A stretch of DNA of 12,077 nt from an uncultured Prevotella sp. (GTDB lineage Bacteria > Bacteroidota > Bacteroidia > Bacteroidales > Bacteroidaceae), in NCBI GenBank assembly GCA_927910885.1, contig CAKMOD010000079.1, forward strand, positions 1 through 12,077. Reading direction: 5' to 3'. Position numbers and translations under genes: made by a program. Each line of letters opens with the position of its first letter. The first letter of the stretch is position 1. The notes beneath the pieces are model-generated. The model saw nothing but the letters and a program-made list of their open reading frames with translations. It searched no databases and had not been told where the DNA came from. Positions 1-7,632 of the stretch are shown piece by piece.

Positions 1-107
1 ATTATTTAACTTTCATTAAGACCTTTATTCTTCTAATTATGCTGCCCTAAACAGCTTTACTACTTGGCATTTGTCCTATTAAAGAACCTTTATCACGAAT
101 TATCTTC

Positions 108-187
108 ACGAAAGAAAAAGAATTTATTTTCATGAAAAGAAATATTTATTTTCATGAAGAGAAAGAATTATTTTCATGAAAATAATT
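108..187. repeat. Degenerate AT-rich tandem repeat, about 3.5 units
   Basis: Three successive units begin at 108 (24 bp), 132 (22 bp) and 154 (22 bp), with a partial unit at 176-187. Each starts with ATGAA or ACGAA, continues with an A/G-rich stretch and ends in TTATTTTC. The units differ by substitutions and small indels, so this is an old or drifting array. It produces a spurious minus-strand ORF (130-333). No function is evident. Confidence 0.6.
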
Positions 188-292
188 CGATAAGAGTATG
201 CTGTTACGACTAAAAGCGAGTATAAACTCATAGGACAGACATCCTTACCAATCTTTTTAAACACCACCTTTTGACTCACTATATAAATAAAC

Positions 293-361
293 GTAGGGAC
301 GCACAATTCGTGCGTCCGATACGAAATATTCAAGGTTGACGCACGAGCTATGCGCCCCTAC
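293..361. repeat. REPIN-like inverted pair of palindromic repeats
   Basis: Two 24-bp arms, 293-316 and 338-361, are inverted copies of each other matching at about 20 of 24 positions, separated by 21 bp. Each arm, read inward, begins GTAG and is followed directly by a hairpin. In the left arm the stem is GGACGCAC (297-304) with GTGCGTCC (310-317) around a 5-nt loop. The right arm has an imperfect stem of the same kind. Two GTAG-footed hairpins in opposite orientation is the architecture of REPINs, which are mobilised by REP-associated tyrosine transposases (RAYTs). No transposase is in the window, so assignment to that class is inference. A transcription-termination role for speA is also possible. 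Confidence 0.6.
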
Positions 362-425
362 AGATTGTCAATGATTATGTTTATTGCCCTTTACGGACAA
401 ACTTCTTATCCCGAAGACTTACAGT

Positions 426-2318
426 TTACTCCAAATAGGTGTAACCATAGAGGCCGCTGCGGTAGTTACTGAGGAATTCTTTACCCTCCTCAAGTGAAAT
501 CTTACCCTGCTTTACGCTCTTTGTAACCCATATCTCAAGCTGGCGAACAAGCTTCTTAGGATTATACTGAACATACTCCAACACCTCTTCTACTGTCTCA
601 CCATCAAAGATTTGATCAATATGATAGCTACCATCCTTTACTGAAATATGTACAGCGTTGGTATCTCCGAAGAGGTTGTGCATATCACCTAAAATCTCTT
701 GATAAGCTCCGACGAGGAAGACTCCAAGGTAATAAGGCTCATTCTTTTTCAATGCGTGGATAGGAAGAACATGACTGCTACGTCCCATTGCAACGAAGTT
801 TGAAATCTTACCGTCGCTATCGCAGGTGATATCCTGTAAAGTAGCGTTACGCGATGGACGCTCATTAAGTCTCTGAATTGGCATTACTGGGAAGAGTTGA
901 TCAATCGCCCAGCTGTCTGGAAGAGACTGAAAGAGTGAGAAATTACAGAAATATTTGTCTGCAAGAAGTTTGTCCATATTACGCAACTCGTCTGGCACAT
1001 GCTTCATGTTCTTTGCCAGATTGTTGATTTCATGGCATACACTCCAATACATTGCTTCAATTTCAGCACGTGTCTTCAAGTCGACCATACCATGAGAGAA
1101 CAACTCTAACGCCTCCTCACGAATCTGCTCAGCATCGTGCCAGTCCTCTAACATGTTACGAGAATCAAGATTATCCCAGATATCGTAGAGGTCTTTTACC
1201 AACTGATGATCCGTATCCTTTGCCTCAAAGTCATCTGACATTTCTGGTAGAGAAGCCGTTTCAAGTACATCAATCACGAGGACAGAATGGTGAGCAGAAA
1301 GACTTCTACCACTCTCGGTGATGATGTTTGGATGTGGAATATCATTCTTATTGGCTGCATCAACAAAGGTGTAAACACAGTCGTTGACGTATTCTTGAAT
1401 GCTATAGTTGACAGAACTCTCGCTACTTGCAGAACGAGTACCATCGTAGTCGACACCTAAACCACCGCCACAGTCAACGAAATCGACATTATAACCCATC
1501 TTTCTGAGATTCACATAATACTGTGCAGCCTCATTAAGAGCGGTCTGAATACGACGAATCTTCGTAATCTGCGAACCAATATGAAAGTGGATAAGATGCA
1601 AACAATCATGCAATCCCTTGTTATCAAGCGTTTCTAAAGCCTGCAAGAGTTCAGAAGAAGTAAGACCGAACTTAGAAGCGTCGCCACCACTATCAGCCCA
1701 CTTACCTGAACCACTGGATGCAAGTTTGATGCGAATACCGAGGTTTGGCTTTACATTCAACTTCTTTGCAGCACGTGCAATAAGGTCAATTTCATTGAGT
1801 TTCTCCACTACAATGAAGATACGCTTACCCATCTTCTGTGCTAACAGAGCCAGTTCGATATAGCTCTGATCCTTATATCCGTTACAGATAATGAGCGAAT
1901 CGCTCTGACACTGTACAGCAATCACAGCGTGCAACTCAGGCTTTGAACCAGCTTCCAAACCCAAGTTGAACTTACGTCCATGGGAGATAATCTCCTCAAC
2001 TACTGGCTGCATCTGGTTTACCTTAATAGGATAGATGATGAAGTTCTCAGCTTTAAAGTCGTATTCCTTCTTTGCTTTCTCAAAGCAAGAGGATGTTTTC
2101 TCGATACGATTATCGAGAATATCTGGGAAACGGAGCAACACTGGAGGTGTCACATCGCGCAGGGCGAGTTCATCCATAACGTCACGCAAGTCAACTTGTG
2201 TATTATCCTTACAAGGCGTTACATACACATCACCCGAGTCGTTAATACCAAAGTAAGATGTACCCCATCCTGAGATGTTGTACAGCTCTTGAGAATCTTC
2301 AATCGTCCACTTTTTCAT
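426..2318 (-). CDS. speA: Biosynthetic arginine decarboxylase (SpeA)
   Basis: PLP-dependent enzyme that converts arginine to agmatine and CO2, the first step of the agmatine route to putrescine; cytoplasmic. The 630-aa length is normal for the SpeA family. The PLP-binding lysine is K99 in YPIKVNQ. The alanine-racemase-like barrel follows, with GLEAGSKPEL (120-129), HFHIGSQI (244-251), the glycine-rich DCGGGLGVDY (282-291) and ESGRS (335-339). The C-terminal beta domain has CDSDG (499-503), whose cysteine and aspartate complete the active site across the dimer, and GAYQEILGDMHNLFGD (537-552). It is the last gene of the minus-strand block, 88 bp after aroK. I see no TAnnTTTG box in that gap, so it is probably co-transcribed with aroK and topA. 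The start at 2318 fits the family N-terminus. Confidence 0.95.
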   Translation of the reverse strand: MKKWTIEDSQELYNISGWGTSYFGINDSGDVYVTPCKDNTQVDLRDVMDELALRDVTPPVLLRFPDILDNRIEKTSSCFEKAKKEYDFKAENFIIYPIKVNQMQPVVEEIISHGRKFNLGLEAGSKPELHAVIAVQCQSDSLIICNGYKDQSYIELALLAQKMGKRIFIVVEKLNEIDLIARAAKKLNVKPNLGIRIKLASSGSGKWADSGGDASKFGLTSSELLQALETLDNKGLHDCLHLIHFHIGSQITKIRRIQTALNEAAQYYVNLRKMGYNVDFVDCGGGLGVDYDGTRSASSESSVNYSIQEYVNDCVYTFVDAANKNDIPHPNIITESGRSLSAHHSVLVIDVLETASLPEMSDDFEAKDTDHQLVKDLYDIWDNLDSRNMLEDWHDAEQIREEALELFSHGMVDLKTRAEIEAMYWSVCHEINNLAKNMKHVPDELRNMDKLLADKYFCNFSLFQSLPDSWAIDQLFPVMPIQRLNERPSRNATLQDITCDSDGKISNFVAMGRSSHVLPIHALKKNEPYYLGVFLVGAYQEILGDMHNLFGDTNAVHISVKDGSYHIDQIFDGETVEEVLEYVQYNPKKLVRQLEIWVTKSVKQGKISLEEGKEFLSNYRSGLYGYTYLE

Positions 2319-2406
2319 TTCTATTCTTCTGTCCCTATATATATTCTTGAATTAATCAATTATTTGCTTTGAACTTTTAATTTCTATCTATCTATTAATA
2401 GCTATT

Positions 2407-3021
2407 TTATTTCAGACTGTTGGCTTTATTCAACTTTAATAGTTGACAAAGCTGATTAACTGAAATCTGTATCTTGTCGTAACTATCCATAAGACTCACG
2501 TCAAGAACGTGCTTTGCCTTTGCATAAAAAGGCTCACGATGCTTCAGTTGTTCACGAATAAACAGGCTTACTTCATCAGGTGTTTTGTTAAGCAAGAGGG
2601 GGCGTACAGACTTACCCATCAGTAGATGCTTGTAAAGGACATCTGTCTCTGCTTTCAAATAGACCGTCTCTGCTTGCCCATTCATATACTCCATATTATC
2701 AAAGAAACATGGAGTTCCTCCCCCACAAGAGATAATGACATTCTCAAATTCAGCCACCTCGTGAAGCATTGACTGTTCTATCATACGGAAGCCTTCCTCT
2801 CCCCTTTCATCGAAGATTTGCTTCACCGTCTTGCGCATTCGGCTCTCTATGTACCAATCTAAGTCGTAGAACGGAATGTTCAACTCCTTTGACAAGGCTC
2901 TGCCTACGGTCGTCTTGCCCGCACCCATATAACCAATGAGAATAATGCGAAGCGGTTTGTATTCTTCTGTATGCTCTGTCATACTCACGATATATTTATC
3001 ATCCACCCTATAGCCTGACAT
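2407..3021 (-). CDS. aroK: Shikimate kinase (AroK)
   Basis: Phosphorylates shikimate to shikimate 3-phosphate with ATP, the fifth step of chorismate and aromatic amino-acid synthesis; cytoplasmic. The P-loop is GYMGAGKT at residues 30-37. Shikimate-binding residues are visible: D55 in DLDWYIE, R79, and the GGG motif at 100-102 in SCGGGTP. The lid arginine is R140 in VRPLL. The protein ends near 204 aa, slightly long because of an N-terminal extension; M14 (ATG at 2982) is an alternative start that gives a more typical length, and the sequence does not decide between them. It lies 55 bp after topA and 88 bp before speA on the same strand. Confidence 0.93.
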   Translation of the reverse strand: MSGYRVDDKYIVSMTEHTEEYKPLRIILIGYMGAGKTTVGRALSKELNIPFYDLDWYIESRMRKTVKQIFDERGEEGFRMIEQSMLHEVAEFENVIISCGGGTPCFFDNMEYMNGQAETVYLKAETDVLYKHLLMGKSVRPLLLNKTPDEVSLFIREQLKHREPFYAKAKHVLDVSLMDSYDKIQISVNQLCQLLKLNKANSLK

Positions 3022-3076
3022 TATCAGACTACGTGGTGGATGTCTTCCTTTCCCTTATAGGTGAGTCTATATTCAA

Positions 3077-5413
3077 TTACTTCTTACGTTTTGGCTCCGG
3101 AGCATTCTTTACTATGTCCATACACTGTTCGTAAGTAAGTTCTGCAGCCTTCTCATGAAGTGCCTTTGGCATACGGTAGTTCTTGCCATCATAAGCAATA
3201 TAAGGACCGTAACGACCATTCATCACCTCCATCTTAGCATCTTCTTCGAAGGTCTTTAAATGACGCTGTGCATCCTGCAGACGCTTCTTCTGGATAAGGT
3301 TGATAGCTGCATCAAGACTGATTGTAAGTGGGTCTTCTTCCTTTGGCAGCGATGTGTACTTCTTGTCATGAAGCACGTAAGGACCAAATCGTCCTGCACC
3401 AATAACGACGTCTGTACCCTCAAACTGTCCAAGGTTGCGTGGCAACTTAAACAACTCCAAAGCCTCATCAAGGGTAATGGTTTCCATACTCTTATCAGAT
3501 GGGAGCTGTGAGAAGCGTGGTTTGTCCTCATCGTCAGCACTACCAATCTGTACCACTGGACCAAAACGACCAATCTTTACAAACACTGGCTTACCTGAAA
3601 CAGGATCAAGACCAAGTTCGCGCTCACCTGCCTTATGCTCAGAGCGGGCATTCATAACCTTCTCCACTTCTGGTTCAAAACTCTGGTAGAAGGTCTTCAT
3701 TTCCTTATTCCACTCTGCTTTTCCCTCTGCAATCTTATCAAACTCCTGCTCAACCTTAGCGGTAAAGTTGTAGTCCATGATATCAGGGAAGTTCTCCATA
3801 AGGAAGTCGTTTACAACGATACCGATGTCGGTTGGGATAAGCTTACCCTTATCAGCACCAGCCATCTCCTTCTTTGTCTTAGAAGTAATCTTCAGACCGA
3901 GCAATGAGTCAACTGCATACTTGCGCTCTTCGCCCTTGCGATCTCCCTTCTGTACATATTCACGTTGCTGAATTGTTGAAATCGTTGGAGCGTAAGTTGA
4001 AGGACGACCGATACCGAGTTCCTCAAGTTTACGCACAAGACTTGCTTCCGTATAGCGGTTAGGACCTTGTGAATAACGCTCTGTTGACACAATTTCACGG
4101 CGTTCCAACTCCTCACCTTCACGCATTACTGGTAGTGCATGTGAGAACTCCTCACTGTTTTCATCATCATCAGTTGACTCGTGATATACCTTCAAGAAAC
4201 CTTCGAAAGCGACAACTTCACCATTCGCAACGAACTGCAAATCAGTTGTACTCTTACCATCTTCTGATTCAAGTGATATATTCACTGTGGTCTTTTCTAT
4301 CTGTGCATCCGCCATCTGTGAAGCAATAGTGCGCTTCCAAATAAGGTCGTACAAACGCTTTTCTTGGCTTGTACCATCGATAGAAACATTGTCGATATAC
4401 GTAGGACGAATAGCCTCGTGTGCTTCCTGTGCGCCCTTGCTATGTGTCTGATACTTTCTTACTTTGCCGTAATCTGCTCCATAGAGTCGTTCAATCTCTG
4501 CCTTACAGGTATTGATAGCCAATGTTGAAAGATTCACACTATCGGTACGCATGTAGGTAATACGACCAGCCTCATACAATCGCTGGGCAACCATCATTGT
4601 CTGACTAACGGTAAATCCGAGCTTTCTTGCAGCTTCCTGCTGAAGGGTTGAGGTAGTAAATGGAGGAGCTGGAGTACGTTTCAAAGGTTTCTTTGCAATC
4701 GATGAAACCTTGAATTTTGAGGTCTTACACAGTTCAAGGAACTCTATAGCTTCCTCGTGTGTCTTAAAGCGCTTACTCAATTCAGCCTTCACCTCATTCT
4801 TTGAACCGTCCTCACTGGTCACAGCGAAGACTGCATTCAAACGGTAGTAAGGCTCTGAATTAAAGTTCTGTATCTCACGCTCACGCTCAACAATCAGTCT
4901 AACAGCTACGCTCTGCACACGTCCTGCACTCAAAGCAGGCTTTACTTTGCGCCACAACACTGGTGAAAGACGGAAACCAACCAAGCGGTCGAGTACACGA
5001 CGAGCCTGCTGTGCGTTCACAAGATTCATGTCCAAACGACGTGGTGACTCGATAGCTTTCAATATAGCAGGCTTGGTAATCTCGTGGAAAACAATACGAT
5101 TCGTTTTCTCTTCGTCCAATCCCAGCACCTCACAAAGGTGCCAGCTGATAGCCTCTCCCTCACGGTCCTCATCGGAAGCTAACCAAACTTTCTCAGCAGC
5201 TTTTGCACTCTTCTTCAGTTCGCTGACTACTTTCTTCTTCTCATCAGGGATTTCGTAGTCAGGATTTAACGTGTCGAGATCAATGCTAAGTTCCTTTTTC
5301 TTCAAGTCACGGATATGTCCATAAGATGACATCACCTTATAGTCCTTACCGAGAAACTTCTCAATGGTCTTAGCCTTTGCCGGGCTCTCTACTATTACCA
5401 AGTTTTCTTGCAT
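3077..5413 (-). CDS. topA: DNA topoisomerase I (TopA)
   Basis: Type IA topoisomerase that relaxes negative supercoils through a 5'-phosphotyrosine intermediate. The frame is open from 5437, but I place the start at 5413, giving 778 aa beginning MQENLVIVESPAKAKT. This matches the usual TopA N-terminus, and a promoter -7 box at 5443-5450 would put transcription start almost on the upstream ATG. In this numbering the Toprim acidic residues are in SDEDREGE (D81, D83, E85), and the catalytic tyrosine is Y287 in RITYMRTDS. The C-terminal third has three repeats with GRFGP, GRFGP and GRYGP cores and ends in the basic tail PKRKK. It lacks the four-cysteine zinc fingers of the E. coli enzyme, as is usual in Bacteroidota. 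aroK and speA follow in the same direction. Confidence 0.95.
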   Translation of the reverse strand: MQENLVIVESPAKAKTIEKFLGKDYKVMSSYGHIRDLKKKELSIDLDTLNPDYEIPDEKKKVVSELKKSAKAAEKVWLASDEDREGEAISWHLCEVLGLDEEKTNRIVFHEITKPAILKAIESPRRLDMNLVNAQQARRVLDRLVGFRLSPVLWRKVKPALSAGRVQSVAVRLIVEREREIQNFNSEPYYRLNAVFAVTSEDGSKNEVKAELSKRFKTHEEAIEFLELCKTSKFKVSSIAKKPLKRTPAPPFTTSTLQQEAARKLGFTVSQTMMVAQRLYEAGRITYMRTDSVNLSTLAINTCKAEIERLYGADYGKVRKYQTHSKGAQEAHEAIRPTYIDNVSIDGTSQEKRLYDLIWKRTIASQMADAQIEKTTVNISLESEDGKSTTDLQFVANGEVVAFEGFLKVYHESTDDDENSEEFSHALPVMREGEELERREIVSTERYSQGPNRYTEASLVRKLEELGIGRPSTYAPTISTIQQREYVQKGDRKGEERKYAVDSLLGLKITSKTKKEMAGADKGKLIPTDIGIVVNDFLMENFPDIMDYNFTAKVEQEFDKIAEGKAEWNKEMKTFYQSFEPEVEKVMNARSEHKAGERELGLDPVSGKPVFVKIGRFGPVVQIGSADDEDKPRFSQLPSDKSMETITLDEALELFKLPRNLGQFEGTDVVIGAGRFGPYVLHDKKYTSLPKEEDPLTISLDAAINLIQKKRLQDAQRHLKTFEEDAKMEVMNGRYGPYIAYDGKNYRMPKALHEKAAELTYEQCMDIVKNAPEPKRKK

Positions 5414-5442
5414 AATCAATCTTGTACATTTTTTCAAGGGCG

Positions 5443-5450
5443 CAAAAGTA
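5443..5450 (-). promoter_or_regulatory. Bacteroidetes -7 box for topA
   Basis: On the minus strand the sequence reads TACTTTTGC, matching TAnnTTTG exactly. It starts two bases past the Nudix stop codon (5452-5454). Transcription would begin near 5436-5440, leaving a leader of about 25 nt before the ATG at 5413. I see no good TTG -33 element at the expected distance, so strength is uncertain. Confidence 0.55.
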
Positions 5451-5451
5451 C

Positions 5452-6027
5452 TTAAACTTTTTGCTTACACCTTATATAATAGGCAAAATTTCTACTTTTT
5501 AAGTTTTTCGACTCTATTTGTAGAAAATCATATAGTGCCTGACGGATAGAACGAAGCCCGAACTGCTCTGTATGAACCTCTGACAAAGGCAACCATATTG
5601 CCTCTTCTACATCGTCAGCAGCCTTGAGTGCTGCCTCATCCTCTACCTTACAGACAAAGAATGCATCAAGTGTTGGAACATCAAAATCACTATAACGATA
5701 CTTATTCGGTAGTGAACAGAAATAACGTTTCTCTTTGATAATGAGGTTAGTTTCTTCTTTCACCTCGCGTATTAATGCTTCACCGATAGTCTCTCCAATA
5801 TCACAGAAGCCACCAGGAAGATCCAACGTTCCACGTCCTGGCTCAAACTTTCTACGTGTAACAAGCAGATCTCCCTGCTCATTCAGAATAAATGCAGCAA
5901 CAGCAGAGCTTGGATTTAAGAAATACTCAAAGCCACAACTCTCGCAGCGTTTGCTTTTTTCATTCTGTTCAACGAAGTGTTTACTTCCACATACTGGGCA
6001 ATACCGAAATTTATCTAATACGTGCAT
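5452..6027 (-). CDS. Nudix hydrolase with N-terminal zinc ribbon
   Basis: Likely cytoplasmic Mg2+-dependent pyrophosphohydrolase of nucleoside diphosphates linked to another moiety; the substrate cannot be read from sequence. Residues 10-31 form a zinc ribbon with pairs CPVC (10-13) and CESC (28-31). The Nudix box spans G73-L95: G73, E79, R87-E88 and E91-E92 fit the consensus GX5EX7REUXEEXGU, with N94 in place of the last glycine. The ribbon-plus-Nudix order recalls NADH pyrophosphatases, but at 191 aa this is much shorter than E. coli NudC and lacks a clear C-terminal NudC-type extension, so I do not assign that name. The tail past about residue 172 is basic and unremarkable. topA follows 38 bp downstream with its own promoter. 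Confidence 0.85.
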   Translation of the reverse strand: MHVLDKFRYCPVCGSKHFVEQNEKSKRCESCGFEYFLNPSSAVAAFILNEQGDLLVTRRKFEPGRGTLDLPGGFCDIGETIGEALIREVKEETNLIIKEKRYFCSLPNKYRYSDFDVPTLDAFFVCKVEDEAALKAADDVEEAIWLPLSEVHTEQFGLRSIRQALYDFLQIESKNLKSRNFAYYIRCKQKV

Positions 6028-6156
6028 CTTGAGATTGTATATTGTTCTTGTATATTGATGTTGCTATTTTAGCAGCTTACTAAAAGGAAGTTGTTAACAG
6101 TAATACGAAATTATTAAAATTCGTTTATACTTCATCCCTTTTATTATTTCTGCTTG

Positions 6157-6164
6157 CAAATATA
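6157..6164 (-). promoter_or_regulatory. Candidate -7 box for the Nudix gene
   Basis: The minus strand reads TATATTTGC, an exact TAnnTTTG match, about 130 nt upstream of the Nudix start. No clear TTG element is present upstream, so this is a moderate call. Confidence 0.4.
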
Positions 6165-6207
6165 CTAAAAACTCTAAACATCTACTATTGAAATCGTATC
6201 TTTTTGT

Positions 6208-6215
6208 TAACTTTG
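6208..6215 (+). promoter_or_regulatory. -7 box for the alpha/beta hydrolase gene
   Basis: TAACTTTGC matches the Bacteroidetes TAnnTTTG element, with a TTG at 6188-6190 located 17 nt upstream, close to the usual -33 position. Transcription would start near 6222, giving a leader of about 130 nt before the ATG at 6353. Confidence 0.6.
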
Positions 6216-6352
6216 CAACTATACGTTCAAAATCTTACGCTTTATTCCTCTTCTGATGACAGTAACGTGCTGTTTTCTGTAAATCAACTAACTAACATAA
6301 CATAGTAGAAAGGGAGAGAGTAAACGTACAAAACAACTAAACAGAGAATAGA

Positions 6353-7176
6353 ATGAATTTAAGAAAACTTTTCCTCGCAATCGGGTTGGCTACTGCCACT
6401 ATGACAATGTCTGCTCAGAGCGTCTTCGACGTTAAGCTTTATAACGGACGTCACCTTACGATAATGGTGATGCAAACGACTCAGCAAAGGTTCGTGTATT
6501 CCTTCCTATGGAGAAACAAGCTACTGGTCGCGCTATAATTATCTGCCCTGGTGGTGCATACGAAACCCTTTCTATGGAGAAAGAAGGCTACGATTGGGGA
6601 GAGTTCTTCCAGAATCAAGGTATTGCAGCCATCGTTTTGAAGTATCGTATGCCACATGGTCAGCCTGAAGTCCCAGTTTCTGACGCAGAGCAGGCTATGA
6701 AACTTGTACGCATGAATGCAACAAGTTGGAAAATTAACCGCAATGATGTAGGTATCATGGGCTTCTCTGCTGGTGGTCACCTTGCTGCAACCATCGCAAC
6801 AAGAAGTCAGGGTGAGGCTAAGCCTAACTTCCAGATTCTCTTCTATCCTGTTATCTCAATGATGGAAGGTTACGGACACGACAGAAGTCGTCAGAACTTC
6901 CTTGGTAGAAATCCAAGCAAGCGTGACGAGAAGAAATACAGTGCTGACATGAACGTGAGTCGTGTAACTCCACGTGCTTTCATTGCCCTCAGCGATGATG
7001 ACGATTCTGTTCCACCAGCAAATGGTGTAAACTTCTACACCGAGTTGTACCGCAATGACGTTCGTGGTTCTCTCCACGTTTATCCTGGTGGTGGCCACGG
7101 TTGGGGTAGCAAGATTGGTTTCCGTTACCATGAGGAGATGATGATGGACTTGAAGGCATGGTTAAAGAGTTTCTAA
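6353..7176 (+). pseudogene. Secreted alpha/beta hydrolase (esterase-like), frameshifted
   Basis: Esterase/lipase-type alpha/beta hydrolase, probably exported and acting on acyl or acetyl groups of polysaccharides; the substrate is a guess. The first frame (from 6353) gives a signal peptide ending MTMSAQS and then FDVKLYNGR. Around 6446-6454 coding moves to another frame, which continues PYDNGDANDSAKVRVFLP into the catalytic domain. One added base near 6452 would restore a single protein of about 274 aa. In the second frame, counted from ATG 6508, the oxyanion strand is CPGGAY (13-18), the nucleophile S87 in GFSAGG, the acid in the DDDD cluster (163-166) and the base H197 in PGGGHGWG. The catalytic triad is intact. 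This may be a real inactivating deletion, a sequencing error, or a gene reading from ATG 6508 without its export signal. Confidence 0.75.
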
Positions 7177-7258
7177 ACCTATTCTAACCTTATCCTTCAA
7201 TGGGATAACCCCAATTTGATTCATTAGAATTTGAATGAATTATACACAATATAACAAA

Positions 7259-7288
7259 GGGATACACAGGCTGTGTATCCCTTTTTCT
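7259..7288 (+). terminator. Rho-independent terminator of the hydrolase gene
   Basis: A perfect 10-bp stem, GGGATACACA (7259-7268) with TGTGTATCCC (7272-7281), closes a 3-nt loop and is followed by TTTTT. It lies about 80 bp after the hydrolase stop codon. Confidence 0.85.
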
Positions 7289-7336
7289 TGTCTTGTCTTT
7301 CCTTTCTAAAGGTGATAGATACTCGCTATACTAATG

Positions 7337-7402
7337 CTCCGCACCATTCGTGTTAGCCCTCCGCACCAGTGGTGTCAAGCCTCCGCACCAGTGGTGCGGA
7401 AC
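7337..7402. repeat. Three tandem copies of a 22-bp palindromic repeat
   Basis: Units start at 7337, 7359 and 7381, each with CTCCGCACC. Units 2 and 3 continue AGTGGTG; unit 1 has diverged to ATTCGTG. The last unit contains the near-palindrome TCCGCACCAGTGGTGCGGA, which folds as an 8-bp stem with a 3-nt loop. The GC-rich core stands out from its AT-rich surroundings. Function is unknown. Confidence 0.7.
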
Positions 7403-7456
7403 ATTCTCCTCCCCATAATTCACAGCTAAAAAGAAGGCTATCACAGACTGTATACA

Positions 7457-7501
7457 CCTTTATTGCCATAATACAGCAATAAAGGAGATTACACCATCTC
7501 C
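7457..7501. other. Two overlapping, mutually exclusive hairpins
   Basis: CCTTTATTGC (7457-7466) pairs perfectly with GCAATAAAGG (7476-7485). GGAGAT (7484-7489) can instead pair with ATCTCC (7496-7501), sharing two bases with the first stem. Neither hairpin is followed by a T-run, so a plain terminator is unlikely. Confidence 0.45.
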
Positions 7502-7518
7502 CTCATTATTAACATATC

Positions 7519-7581
7519 AAAAAGAGAGTCAAGTCACTCTTTCCCTGAAATAACACTAAGGAAAGAATTGACTTGACTCTC
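7519..7581 (-). terminator. Terminator of the sulfatase operon
   Basis: A 13-bp perfect inverted repeat (7524-7536 with 7569-7581) continues inward, past a small mismatch, as CTTTCC with GGAAAG. On the minus strand the hairpin is followed by TTTTT (7523-7519). It lies about 50 bp past the sulfatase stop codon, a typical rho-independent terminator, though with an unusually long stem. Confidence 0.8.
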
Positions 7582-7632
7582 TATAACGTTTTTATATTCT
7601 ACAACTCCTAAGCTATAAGAGTTTACAGAACA

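Larger units (their letters stand above)
1..425. other. Gene-free region downstream of speA
   Basis: No convincing gene is visible. Positions 1-107 are plain AT-rich sequence in which I see no motif. Positions 108-187 are degenerate tandem repeats and 293-361 an inverted pair of hairpins, both listed separately. From 362 to 425 I see no clear rho-independent terminator for speA, so the inverted-repeat element may be what ends its transcript; that is inference. Confidence 0.6.
6028..6352. other. Divergent intergenic region with promoters in both directions
   Basis: This 325 bp stretch separates the minus-strand Nudix gene from the plus-strand hydrolase. It holds a TAnnTTTG box on each strand (6157-6164 minus, 6208-6215 plus), about 45 bp apart. 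Each transcript would have a leader of about 120-130 nt. I see no riboswitch-like fold or small ORF in either leader. Confidence 0.6.
7177..7632. other. Convergent intergenic region rich in hairpins
   Basis: This 456 bp stretch lies between the converging hydrolase and sulfatase genes. In order it holds a plus-strand terminator (7259-7288), three tandem 22-bp repeats (7337-7402), two overlapping hairpins (7457-7501) and the minus-strand terminator (7519-7581). I see no coding potential. Confidence 0.6.

Noticed and set aside
130..333. Minus-strand ORF of 67 aa
   Set aside because: It runs through the AT-rich tandem repeats and the left REPIN-like hairpin, has no family signature, and no promoter or Shine-Dalgarno precedes it.
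5364..5549. Plus-strand ORF across the topA/Nudix junction
   Set aside because: It is antisense to two real genes and has no homology signal.
7337..7402. CRISPR array
   Set aside because: The three units are directly adjacent with no spacers, and no cas genes are present.
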